NCBI GenBank assembly: GCA_946494345.1
Contig: CAMMBX010000003.1
Span: forward strand, 1-42,716
Origin: an uncultured Mycoplasmatota bacterium
GTDB taxonomy: Bacteria > Bacillota_I > Bacilli_A > RF39 > UBA660
Direction: 5' to 3'
Length of the DNA stretch: 42,716 nucleotides
Shown piece by piece: positions 18,362 through 27,024 of this stretch. The notes under the pieces were generated by a model. It was not told the origin of the DNA, searched no databases, and saw only the letters and a list, made by a program, of their open reading frames with translations. Each line of letters starts with the position of its first letter. The first letter of the stretch is position 1. Both the position numbers and the translations under genes were made by a program.

Positions 18362-20148
18362 GTATAAGTATAAAAAGTCAATTAGCTCCTAAAGGGTTAC
18401 AATTTAATCCAAGTGATTTCTTTATTAGTGATAAGTATGCAACTATTCTTTCAGTTATTTCTTATCCACGTTATATTGCTCCCGGTTATCTTTCTACCTT
18501 AACGTCTATGAGTGGAATAAAGATTGTAATTAAACATATCCCTGTTCCTTTTGCAACTATGTCTAAGATGATTAATAAACAAGTAGCTGATTTACGTGAA
18601 AAGTATCGTCAGGAGAAGGATCAAACAATGAAAGAGAGAATTAGACAAGATGCGGAAAGTCTTGAAGCTTTTGTTTCTATGCTTGCATCAAGTCAGTCTC
18701 GTATCTTTGACTTTCAAATGCATATTATGATTAATGCTGATACTAGAGAAGATCTTGAATTAAAAAAAGTTAATGTTAAAAACTATTTGGATGCGATGGA
18801 GTTAAGGGCGATATCTTTACGTTTTGAACAAGAGAAAGTATTGAAAAGTATTTTACCAATCTTTCCTAGTCAAGATATAGAAGAGAGAATTGGTACTCCT
18901 ATTCCAACTCCTACTATTGCAGCGATGTATCCTTTTATCTTTGATAGTATTAAAGATCCAGGACTTTCTGTATTACTTGGTGTTGATTTTTCTGGAGGAG
19001 TTATACTATTTAATCAATTCTTATATCAAACTAGAAAAGAAAATAATAGAAATAATGCCAATATGATTATTTTGGGTACTTCTGGTTCTGGTAAAAGTAC
19101 GGCTGCTAAACTATTACTTAGATCACATATTAGAAATGGTTGTCAAATAATTGCAATAGACCCTGAAAATGAACTTGAAGAGATGACTAGAACCTTTGGT
19201 GGAGATATTATAGATATTGGTAAGGGTGGAGAATTTGGTATGATCAATCCCTTAGAAGTTATAATAGACGCTGATGATGAAGAGATAAGTCAAGGTTTAG
19301 GTTATACTGTTTTAACTAGAACACTTCAATCTTTAAGGGCTTTTATGAAATATTATGATCCATCTATTGAAGAAGATGTACTTAATATGTTTAGTGAGAT
19401 TGTTCAAGATACTTATAAACGTTTTGGTATAGATTTTAATACTGATTTTTCTAAATTTACTTCTGCTGACTATCCAACATTTTCTGATGTTTATGCTACA
19501 GTTAGAGGTAGACTTATGGCTTTAACTGAACAAACAAGAGAAAAAGATATTATTCAAAGATTAGAGCTTAAAATTAGGCCTTTAATTAAAGAGCTAAAAT
19601 TCTATTTTGATGGTAAGACTACTATTACTGCTGATAGTGATTTTATGGTATTTAATATTAAAGAATTTATGAATTCTGATACTAATATTAGAAATGCTTT
19701 GTTCTTTAATATCTTAAAATATGCATGGGGTCTTTGTCTTGATCCTTCTGTAAATACAATTTTAATGGTAGATGAAGCTCATGTATTACTTGGTACTAAT
19801 AATGAACAAGGAGCTGACTTCCTTGCTCAAGTACAAAGGCGTGCTCGTAAATATAATACAGGTACTATTATAATTACTCAGCAGCCAAGTGATTTTTCTA
19901 GTCCTGCTATTATTACTCAAGGTAAAGCGATATTTGATAACTCATCATATTATTTAGTTATGGGACTTAGAAAGCAAGCGGTTGAGGATTTATCATTACT
20001 TATTGATTTAAACGAAAATGAAAAAGATAGTATTAAACGTTATTCTCAAGGAGAAGCTTTGTTTGTTTGTGGAAATAGACGTATGAGAATTAATGTAGTA
20101 GTTACTCAAGAAGAATTAGAATCATTTGGAAGTGGTGGAGGATTTTAA
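18358..20148 (+). CDS. VirB4-like T4SS ATPase
   Basis: Walker A GTSGSGKST; 'IIAIDPENELEEM'; 'TILMVDEAHVLL'; 'TIIITQQPSDF'. Confidence 0.92.
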   Translation: MSISIKSQLAPKGLQFNPSDFFISDKYATILSVISYPRYIAPGYLSTLTSMSGIKIVIKHIPVPFATMSKMINKQVADLREKYRQEKDQTMKERIRQDAESLEAFVSMLASSQSRIFDFQMHIMINADTREDLELKKVNVKNYLDAMELRAISLRFEQEKVLKSILPIFPSQDIEERIGTPIPTPTIAAMYPFIFDSIKDPGLSVLLGVDFSGGVILFNQFLYQTRKENNRNNANMIILGTSGSGKSTAAKLLLRSHIRNGCQIIAIDPENELEEMTRTFGGDIIDIGKGGEFGMINPLEVIIDADDEEISQGLGYTVLTRTLQSLRAFMKYYDPSIEEDVLNMFSEIVQDTYKRFGIDFNTDFSKFTSADYPTFSDVYATVRGRLMALTEQTREKDIIQRLELKIRPLIKELKFYFDGKTTITADSDFMVFNIKEFMNSDTNIRNALFFNILKYAWGLCLDPSVNTILMVDEAHVLLGTNNEQGADFLAQVQRRARKYNTGTIIITQQPSDFSSPAIITQGKAIFDNSSYYLVMGLRKQAVEDLSLLIDLNENEKDSIKRYSQGEALFVCGNRRMRINVVVTQEELESFGSGGGF

Positions 20149-20188
20149 AATTAGTTAAACTTTAATTGAAGTAAGGTGGTGAAGTTAA

Positions 20189-22540
20189 GTGAATGAAGAA
20201 GTTAATGATCAAGATGAATTAATTGATGAAGAACAACAAGATGCTGCTAGGGAGAATAATGCAAAAAAACGTAAAAAAGCTTCTTCTACACCATCTTTTT
20301 TTAATAGTGTTGTTAATAATATAAATAATAGAAATGCTAATAAAGAAAATAAATATCGTAGTAGGAAGAATAATAATCCTCTAACAAATAATAATACTTC
20401 TAAAAAACAAAGTGGTAATGCTATTAATAATAAAAATAAAGCAAATATTAAAAAGAATTTAGGTGATAAGGCTCTTGAAGTAGGTTCTAATCTTCATCCT
20501 GCTTTAAAGGCTTTAAATACTGCTAATAAGATAAAAAATGGTATAGGTGCTATTAGAAGTAGAAATAGTGGTGGAAGTAATAGACCTAATGAAAGTGGTA
20601 ATGCTAGTGATGGTAATAATGATGATAATAGTAAAAGTCAAAATACTAATAATAATTTAGGAAATGTTAATGATTCTACTGATGATAATGCTACTAATAA
20701 TAGAGGGGGTATTTTAAGTTCTATATTAGGTAATAATGCAAATGGAAATGGTAGATTTTCATCATTATTCAATTTTAGTGGCTTTGGACCAATTAATATG
20801 AAAGCTATGTTAATTGGTGGTTCTATTGCTTCAGTCTTTCTTTTTATTCTTATAATAATTATTGCAGTAGGTATCATTGCATTTTTTACTCCTTTTTTCG
20901 GTTTGGATGCTCATGCTGAAGATGGTATTGCTGAAGGCTTTTCTCAAGAAGAGCAGGATTATTATGATAGACTTGATGCAGTAAAGAGTCAATATGATGA
21001 AGAAGAAAAGGAATTTTCAGAAATGGTTATTACTTCGGCCTTTACAATTATGCAGCTTAATATACCTTCTTTTACTTATCAAGATATGACTACAAATAGA
21101 ATGAGGGAGATTGCTGATTTAATGCTTAGTTCAGCTGAAAATGAAGATGGAACGATTACTTATACTGCTAAAGGCGAAGAAGAGGTTAAAGCAAGTTTGG
21201 CTACTTATTTTAAACAAGTAGATCCTACTTTAAGCAATGTGACTTGTCAGCGAATGGCTCAAGATGTTTATGATTATATTGATAATTATTATGAACTTAT
21301 TGGTAAAGAAGAAGAAACAACTGCTTCTTTATGTGACTCTAATTCATATTGGTGGCCTATTGGTAGTTTAGATACTACAAGAGAAAATGGTGTGTTATTT
21401 GCTAGTGGTACTCCAGAGTCTTCGGTTTTAACTGCTTATTTTGGAGGTAATGATAGTGTTCATAATGGTAATCATGGAGCGATAGATATTTCTACTAGTA
21501 GTGGTATTGGCGTTACTAATGTTATCGCTGCTAAGGCTGGTACTGTTGTTTATCCTACCAGCGATTTAGAAACACAATTTCCTGATAATGGTAGTCTTAG
21601 TAATACCGATGGTGGTGGTTTAGGTAATTATGTTATTATTGAACATTCTGATGGTAATTATACAGTATATGGACATATGGCTCAAGGAAGCATTACAGTT
21701 AGAGCAGGTGATACAGTTAGACAAGGACAAGTTATTGGTAAGATGGGACATTCTGGTAGGTCAACAGGTGCACATTTACATTTTGAGGTAAGATCTGGTG
21801 GTAGATCTTCAGCCAATAGAGTTGATCCTTTACAATTTGTTAGTATTGATAATCCTAGACCTGGATGTGTTGATTTTTCTTTAACGGCAACTTCTTTATC
21901 TAGACAGGAATTTATTGCTAAGATGAATGCATATTGTACTAGTAGTGGTAATAGTAACTTCTGTAATAATTTTGCTAATAAAGCGGGAGAGGTTTATGAT
22001 GTATCAGTTGATTCTTCTGTTAATCCAGAATTAGTTGTTGTTACTGCTGGTACTGAACAAGGTTGGAGAACTTGTGCTGGTCTTTATAATTTCTGGGGTA
22101 TTGGTATTCCTAATGGACGAGGTTGTAGTGCTGGTCCACAGTTAACTTCTATGGCTCAAGGAATTAGAAAGTATGCAGAGACTATTGCTAATTATAGAGA
22201 AGGTGGTAGGTATGATAAGACTATCACTAATCGTTATAATGAAAGAGAAGCGGCTGGTTGTGATCCGGCAGGACATGGACTTCCTGGTAGTTTAGCAGGT
22301 ATGCAATCCGTTTATTCTTGGGTTGGTAATTACCGTTATAGTCCTGGTAACTGGGGTCTAGGTGGATGTGTTTATTTAAACATTATTTATGGCTCTAATT
22401 ATTGTTCTACTAAATCAGTTTGTACTAGTTATTCTAATTGTCCATCGTCATCGGCTACTACTGTTTGTGAGCAAAATGATTATACAGCATGGCAATTGCA
22501 AGAAAAGTTAGAGTTAAGAAGTGCTATATTTGGTTTATAG
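20189..22540 (+). CDS. VirB1-role cell-wall hydrolase: Asn-rich cytoplasmic N-terminus, TM, M23 endopeptidase, C-terminal glucosaminidase/lysozyme-like domain
   Basis: GTG start with RBS AAGGTGG. M23 motifs (HGAIDIS, YGHM, HLHFE); 'NPELVVVTAGTEQGWRTCAGLYNFWGIGIP' resembles GH73/lysozyme folds. Confidence 0.8.
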   Translation: MNEEVNDQDELIDEEQQDAARENNAKKRKKASSTPSFFNSVVNNINNRNANKENKYRSRKNNNPLTNNNTSKKQSGNAINNKNKANIKKNLGDKALEVGSNLHPALKALNTANKIKNGIGAIRSRNSGGSNRPNESGNASDGNNDDNSKSQNTNNNLGNVNDSTDDNATNNRGGILSSILGNNANGNGRFSSLFNFSGFGPINMKAMLIGGSIASVFLFILIIIIAVGIIAFFTPFFGLDAHAEDGIAEGFSQEEQDYYDRLDAVKSQYDEEEKEFSEMVITSAFTIMQLNIPSFTYQDMTTNRMREIADLMLSSAENEDGTITYTAKGEEEVKASLATYFKQVDPTLSNVTCQRMAQDVYDYIDNYYELIGKEEETTASLCDSNSYWWPIGSLDTTRENGVLFASGTPESSVLTAYFGGNDSVHNGNHGAIDISTSSGIGVTNVIAAKAGTVVYPTSDLETQFPDNGSLSNTDGGGLGNYVIIEHSDGNYTVYGHMAQGSITVRAGDTVRQGQVIGKMGHSGRSTGAHLHFEVRSGGRSSANRVDPLQFVSIDNPRPGCVDFSLTATSLSRQEFIAKMNAYCTSSGNSNFCNNFANKAGEVYDVSVDSSVNPELVVVTAGTEQGWRTCAGLYNFWGIGIPNGRGCSAGPQLTSMAQGIRKYAETIANYREGGRYDKTITNRYNEREAAGCDPAGHGLPGSLAGMQSVYSWVGNYRYSPGNWGLGGCVYLNIIYGSNYCSTKSVCTSYSNCPSSSATTVCEQNDYTAWQLQEKLELRSAIFGL

Positions 22541-22552
22541 GAGGAGAATACT

Positions 22553-23086
22553 ATGAAAAAAATAGAAAAAATAGAATTGGTGATAATAGTTATTTTGGTA
22601 GTAGTGTTTGGTGGTACTCTTATTTATTCAAGGCTTTTTGTAAATAATGCCGAAGAAAATAAAATAGATAATACAGTTATTGCTTTACAGGATGAAAATA
22701 GATTCTTTACAATTGATTCAGCGATTTCTAAATATATATCTTATGTAGCTAGTGGAGATACTGCTAATATTATTAAACTGCTTGATACTAATTTTGTTTC
22801 TAATAATAATATTACTTCTAATAACCTTTTTAATTATATAGAATCTTATGATACTAATTATGTTGGTAGTACTAGAGAAGTATATCAAGTTAGTTATAAT
22901 GATAATATTTATAAATATTATGTAAAAGTTAGATTGCTTAATGAAGATTTTGTTTCTTCTACTTTTGTTAAAGATACTTATTTTGAAGTTACAATAAATG
23001 AAAATAATTTAACCTTTGCAGTTGCTCCTATTTCTTCAGTTATGTATTCTAATAAAATAGAGGAGGCTGATTCTAATAATGATTAA
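22553..23086 (+). CDS. VirB8/TcpC-like single-TM protein (1)
   Basis: N-terminal TM and NTF2-like-sized extracytoplasmic domain (FFTIDSAISKYISYVASGDTANIIKLLD). Position in T4SS cluster. Confidence 0.45.
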   Translation: MKKIEKIELVIIVILVVVFGGTLIYSRLFVNNAEENKIDNTVIALQDENRFFTIDSAISKYISYVASGDTANIIKLLDTNFVSNNNITSNNLFNYIESYDTNYVGSTREVYQVSYNDNIYKYYVKVRLLNEDFVSSTFVKDTYFEVTINENNLTFAVAPISSVMYSNKIEEADSNND

Positions 23087-23549
23087 TAAAGTAAAAGTGA
23101 TTGTACTTATAATAATGATAGGCTTGTTTCTATTTCTAATTTTTAGTAATTTTCGAAATGTTAGTGATAGTATGAGAGAATTACCTAGTGAAGAAGAATT
23201 AAATGAATTTAATTCTGTTTCTTCTAAAAATGAAGTTAATACTTATGAAGTCAAAGATATTAGTAATGAACAGTTAGCGACTATATATTATTCTGACTTT
23301 AAAAATGAAGTGGTTAATTTTCCTGATGATATTTATAGTAAAATACGTAATAAGAGTGATATAACTTCTTCTGTTTTTGAAAGCTTTAGAAATGAACTTA
23401 TTAATAATTATTATAGTAATACAGTTTCTTCTTATAATTTTAGAAATACTACTAATGGTAAAATATTAGAAGTAACAAATAATTATAATCAAAAGATAAC
23501 ATTTTATATTGATTCAGTTTTAAATTACGAAATTGAGTTAACATTGTAA
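23079..23549 (+). CDS. VirB8/TcpC-like single-TM protein (2)
   Basis: N-terminal TM and small extracytoplasmic domain; overlaps the previous gene. Confidence 0.4.
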   Translation: MINKVKVIVLIIMIGLFLFLIFSNFRNVSDSMRELPSEEELNEFNSVSSKNEVNTYEVKDISNEQLATIYYSDFKNEVVNFPDDIYSKIRNKSDITSSVFESFRNELINNYYSNTVSSYNFRNTTNGKILEVTNNYNQKITFYIDSVLNYEIELTL

Positions 23550-23556
23550 AAATTTG

Positions 23557-23585
23557 TTTTCAAATTATAAAAATGTTGGTATAAT
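23557..23585 (+). promoter_or_regulatory. Putative promoter upstream of virD4-like gene (TTTTCA-17-TATAAT)
   Basis: TATAAT 23580-23585 with a 4/6 -35 match; an 11-bp direct repeat lies immediately downstream. Confidence 0.45.
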
Positions 23586-23590
23586 AAGCG

Positions 23591-23615
23591 TAGATTTTAA
23601 ACCTTAGATTTTAAA
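23591..23615. repeat. Two direct copies of TAGATTTTAAA (14-bp period) in virD4-like leader
   Basis: TAGATTTTAAA at 23591-23601 and 23605-23615. Confidence 0.8.
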
Positions 23616-23648
23616 TCAGTATAATGAGTATAAATGGAGGAGATTTTC

Positions 23649-25883
23649 ATGAAGTTAAAATTTAGAGCCGATAAAGACGATGTAATGATTTTTCTTGTTT
23701 TTGCTGTCTTTTTACTTTATATTGTAGCGATAGGAATTGTTAATTTACATTCTTTTGCTACTCTAGGATATTTTAGTGGTCTTAATCCATTTCCAGCTTT
23801 TGCTCCTAAATTTTTATGGATAACTTTAATTGTTTATTTTGTAGCGTTAATAGGTATGCTTGTTAGTGTTAAGTCTTATTTCTTTGAAATGGAAAAAGGA
23901 ATAGGTTTTACTACAGAGAAAAAAGATAAAGGTTATTCTAGATGGGCTAAAGATAAAGAGATGAAAGAAGAACTAGTTATGGTTACACCTGAACAAGAGA
24001 CTAGTGAGGCAGCAGGTGTTCCTATAATATTAAAAGATCATGAAGCTTGGGTTGATAATGGTGAGTATCATACTTTAGTTATTGGTTCTACTGGTTCTGG
24101 TAAGACTCAAACTGTTATTAAGCCTACAGTTAAATTACTTGCTAAAGCAGGGGAATCTATGATTATTACTGACCCTAAAGGTGAGATTTATGAATCTACT
24201 GCTAATATGTTAAGAGATAAAGGGTATGACGTACAAATACTTAATTTCCGTGATCCACAAAATGGTAGTAGTTGGAATCCTTTATCACTTCCTTATAGAA
24301 TGTATAAGAGTGGTAATCAAGATAAAGCCATTGAGTTACTTGATGACCTTGCTTTAAATATTCTTTATGATGAGTCTAGTAATAATAGTGATCCTTTCTG
24401 GGAAAAAACATCAGCTGATTACTTTTCAGGTGTTGCTTTAGGTCTTTTTGAAGATGCTAAAGAAGATGAAATTAATATTAATAGTATTAGTTTGATGACA
24501 ACAGTAGGAGAAGAGAAGTTTGGTGGTTCTACTTATATTAAAGAATACTTTTCCTTTAAAGATCCTGCTGGGGCTGCTTCTATTAATGCTTCTAGTACGA
24601 TTAATGCACCTAATGATACTAAGGGATCAATCTTATCAGTTTTTAGACAAAAAATTAAGTTATTTGCATCACGTGAAAACTTATCAGAAATGCTTAGTCA
24701 TAGTGATATAGAACTTGCTGATATTGGTAGACGTAAGACAGCTTTATTTATAGTTGTTCAAGATGAAAAGAAGACATATCATTCATTAGTTACAATTCTT
24801 TTGAAACAATGTTATGAAACATTAATTGATGTGGCTCAAGAAAATGGGGGAGAACTTCCTATTAGAACTAACTTTTTACTTGATGAGTTTGCTAATATGC
24901 CACCACTAAAAGATGTTACAACTATGATTACGGCGGCTCGTTCTCGTAAAATTAGATTTACAATGATTATTCAAAACTATGCACAATTAAATCAAGTTTA
25001 TGGTAAAGAAAATGCAGAGACTATTAGAGGTAACTGTGGTAATTTAATATATTTGATTTCAACAGAACTTGCATCACTAGAAGAAATATCTAAGATGTGT
25101 GGTGAGGTTAAGTCTAAGTCTGAAGATAAGACTGCTTCTACACCATTAGTTACTATTTCTGATTTACAGAGAATGAAGCAGTTTGAAGTTATTATCTTAA
25201 GAATGAGAAAACAACCATTTAAGACAAAATTTACTCCTGATTATAAACTTAATTGGGGTAAAGATTATCCTAAAGCTACATATCCTGTTAGAGAGAAAAT
25301 GCCAGTTCATACTTTTGATATAAAGACTTTTGTTAAGGAAAAGAAAAAAGAAAAACTACTTGAGATGATGAATAGTGCTAATCCTAATGGTAATCCTTCT
25401 AATGGTTCGACACCAGGTTTTGTACCCCCTAATTTATTTGGAATAGGATCAGGACCTAGTAATCCAATGAATCAAACATCAAATTCTTCGCTTAGACCTC
25501 CTAGACAAGATAGACCTATTAATACTAATGATATACCAGCATTTTTAAATCCTAATTTAGAATCTAATAATCCTTCTTCTACTGCAAAGAAACCAGCTTT
25601 TGATGTTGATGAATTAGTTAAGAAGATAGATGCTAAGATTGCTGAGTTAGAAAAAGAAGAAGCGATGAATAAACAGAAACAACAACAAAAGATGGAAGCG
25701 ATGAAAGCTAAAGAGGCGAAACCAGTTACTGATGTATCTCCAGTTAAAGAAGTGGTTAATAGTCCAATACCTGAAGTTAATAAGGAAGTAAAACCTGTTA
25801 AAGAACAACCTAAAAAAGAAGTTAATTTAAGTCTTGATGATGATGACGATGATGATTTCTTTGATGATTTCTTTGATGAGTAA
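23649..25883 (+). CDS. VirD4/TraG-family coupling protein with disordered, acidic C-terminal tail
   Basis: Walker A GSTGSGKTQ; 'MIITDPKGEIYE'; 'NFLLDEFANMPPLKDVTTMITAARSRKIRFTMIIQNYAQL'; ends LDDDDDDDFFDDFFDE. RBS GGAGGAG before ATG 23649. Confidence 0.92.
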   Translation: MKLKFRADKDDVMIFLVFAVFLLYIVAIGIVNLHSFATLGYFSGLNPFPAFAPKFLWITLIVYFVALIGMLVSVKSYFFEMEKGIGFTTEKKDKGYSRWAKDKEMKEELVMVTPEQETSEAAGVPIILKDHEAWVDNGEYHTLVIGSTGSGKTQTVIKPTVKLLAKAGESMIITDPKGEIYESTANMLRDKGYDVQILNFRDPQNGSSWNPLSLPYRMYKSGNQDKAIELLDDLALNILYDESSNNSDPFWEKTSADYFSGVALGLFEDAKEDEININSISLMTTVGEEKFGGSTYIKEYFSFKDPAGAASINASSTINAPNDTKGSILSVFRQKIKLFASRENLSEMLSHSDIELADIGRRKTALFIVVQDEKKTYHSLVTILLKQCYETLIDVAQENGGELPIRTNFLLDEFANMPPLKDVTTMITAARSRKIRFTMIIQNYAQLNQVYGKENAETIRGNCGNLIYLISTELASLEEISKMCGEVKSKSEDKTASTPLVTISDLQRMKQFEVIILRMRKQPFKTKFTPDYKLNWGKDYPKATYPVREKMPVHTFDIKTFVKEKKKEKLLEMMNSANPNGNPSNGSTPGFVPPNLFGIGSGPSNPMNQTSNSSLRPPRQDRPINTNDIPAFLNPNLESNNPSSTAKKPAFDVDELVKKIDAKIAELEKEEAMNKQKQQQKMEAMKAKEAKPVTDVSPVKEVVNSPIPEVNKEVKPVKEQPKKEVNLSLDDDDDDDFFDDFFDE

Positions 25884-25887
25884 AAAA

Positions 25888-25909
25888 CTTTAAATTTTGT
25901 AATTTAAAG
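25888..25909 (+). terminator. Hairpin at 3' end of the T4SS cluster
   Basis: CTTTAAATT TTGT AATTTAAAG, directly after the virD4-like stop codon. Confidence 0.5.
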
Positions 25910-26103
25910 GTAATTTAGAATTGAAAATTAAAAATTTAGTGGGCGAATTTATTAAATTTGACCTGCTTTTTTGTTTTAATTTGTAAAGTTCATAATTTTA
26001 CATATATTTAATTCTGTGTTATTTTAATTTTGTATTAACACGATTAGTATTTAAACAAAATTAGCGAAAGGAGATGATAGTTTAAGATATAGTATGGGAT
26101 GTA

Positions 26104-26436
26104 TTGATTATAGATATAAATCTAAGTCAAGATGTTTATTATGATTTAACAAGAAAATCGATTAATTTTGATTTAGATACTAATAAAATAAAAGAAGTAT
26201 ATCCTAAAACTTATACTAATGCTTATTATGAAATAAAGGAATATTTAGAAGATATTGGTTATAAGCATAGACAAGGTTCTGGATATATTTCTGTTCATGT
26301 TAAAACATTTGCAGAAGTAGAACAAGATATGATAGATTTAAGTAATATTTTAAATTGGTTAAAGTATTGTATTAAAAAAATAGATGTAACTAGTGTAGGC
26401 GATAGATATGATATGCTTGAAGTTATTAATGATTAA
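26104..26436 (+). CDS. VapD-like (Cas2-related fold) endoribonuclease; 5' end uncertain
   Basis: 'RKSINFDLDTNKIKEVYPKTYTNAYYEIKEYLEDIGYKHRQGSGYIS' matches the VapD family pattern. Only a TTG start is available. Confidence 0.75.
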   Translation: MIIDINLSQDVYYDLTRKSINFDLDTNKIKEVYPKTYTNAYYEIKEYLEDIGYKHRQGSGYISVHVKTFAEVEQDMIDLSNILNWLKYCIKKIDVTSVGDRYDMLEVIND

Positions 26437-26493
26437 TAGTAACACTTGCAAATATAAGATTAAAATTTAATTATAATGAGGAGTTGATTAAAA

Positions 26494-26838
26494 ATGATGA
26501 TGGAAATTTATTTTGACGAAGAAAAGTGTAAAAGGAATAATTATGATATTAATGAAAGATATAAGATTATAGATGATTTCTTTGAAAAAAATAATGTAAA
26601 GAAAATAGATAAAGGGGTGTATCTTGGTTCTAAAGATGACTTTGTAACCTTTTCGAAGGCCAATATAAATTTACCAAGGACTAAATGGTTTAGAGATATA
26701 ATAGATAAGATGTATTGGAGAGTAGAAGGATTGTCCCCTGCTTATAGGGAGGACTGTATGGAAGCTTATTATAATTCTAGAAAGCACTTTTTAGCATTTG
26801 CTAAGAAAAAAAATATTAATGTAGAAGATATGAATTAG
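26494..26838 (+). CDS. Small unknown protein, possible VapD partner
   Basis: ORF with GAGGAG RBS, 58 nt after the vapD-like gene. Confidence 0.55.
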   Translation: MMMEIYFDEEKCKRNNYDINERYKIIDDFFEKNNVKKIDKGVYLGSKDDFVTFSKANINLPRTKWFRDIIDKMYWRVEGLSPAYREDCMEAYYNSRKHFLAFAKKKNINVEDMN

Positions 26839-26918
26839 ATATTTTGATGAAGAGGAATGTAGAGATTTAATTATCTTAAATTTCTCTTTTATTAATTTTA
26901 AAAAAATTAAAAAAATAG

Positions 26919-26947
26919 TTGACAAATTATTCTCTTATTAATATAAT
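26919..26947 (+). promoter_or_regulatory. Consensus sigma-A promoter of NAD operon (TTGACA-17-TATAAT)
   Basis: Perfect -35 (26919-26924) and -10 (26942-26947) with 17-bp spacer. Confidence 0.85.
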
Positions 26948-26955
26948 GTTAATAA
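26935..26955. promoter_or_regulatory. Palindromic operator candidate A overlapping the -10 box
   Basis: TTATTAA-TATAATG-TTAATAA. Confidence 0.6.
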
Positions 26956-26989
26956 CAAGTTTAATTACTTGCTTATTTCTTAACTTATG

Positions 26990-27010
26990 TTATTAATAAA
27001 AAGTTAATAA
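26990..27010. promoter_or_regulatory. Palindromic operator candidate B just upstream of the RBS
   Basis: TTATTAA-TAAAAAG-TTAATAA, nearly identical to site A. Confidence 0.6.
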
Positions 27011-27024
27011 GAGGAGGAGTTGTT

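Noticed and set aside
18055-18381. Antisense 108-aa ORF
   Set aside because: Shadow of the VirB4 N-domain ORF; that sense ORF has gene-like features and ATGA coupling.
20638-20877. Antisense 79-aa ORF
   Set aside because: Shadow of the M23 protein N-terminal/TM region.
24520-24711. Alternate-frame 63-aa ORF
   Set aside because: Hydrophobic Leu-rich frame shadow inside the VirD4-like gene.
374-25883. Ordinary integrative conjugative element
   Set aside because: Not excluded outright, but no relaxase, integrase, replication gene or att-like direct repeats were recognised in the window.
26104-26436. Cas2/CRISPR association of the VapD-like protein
   Set aside because: Fold is Cas2-related, but no CRISPR repeats or other cas genes are visible in the window.
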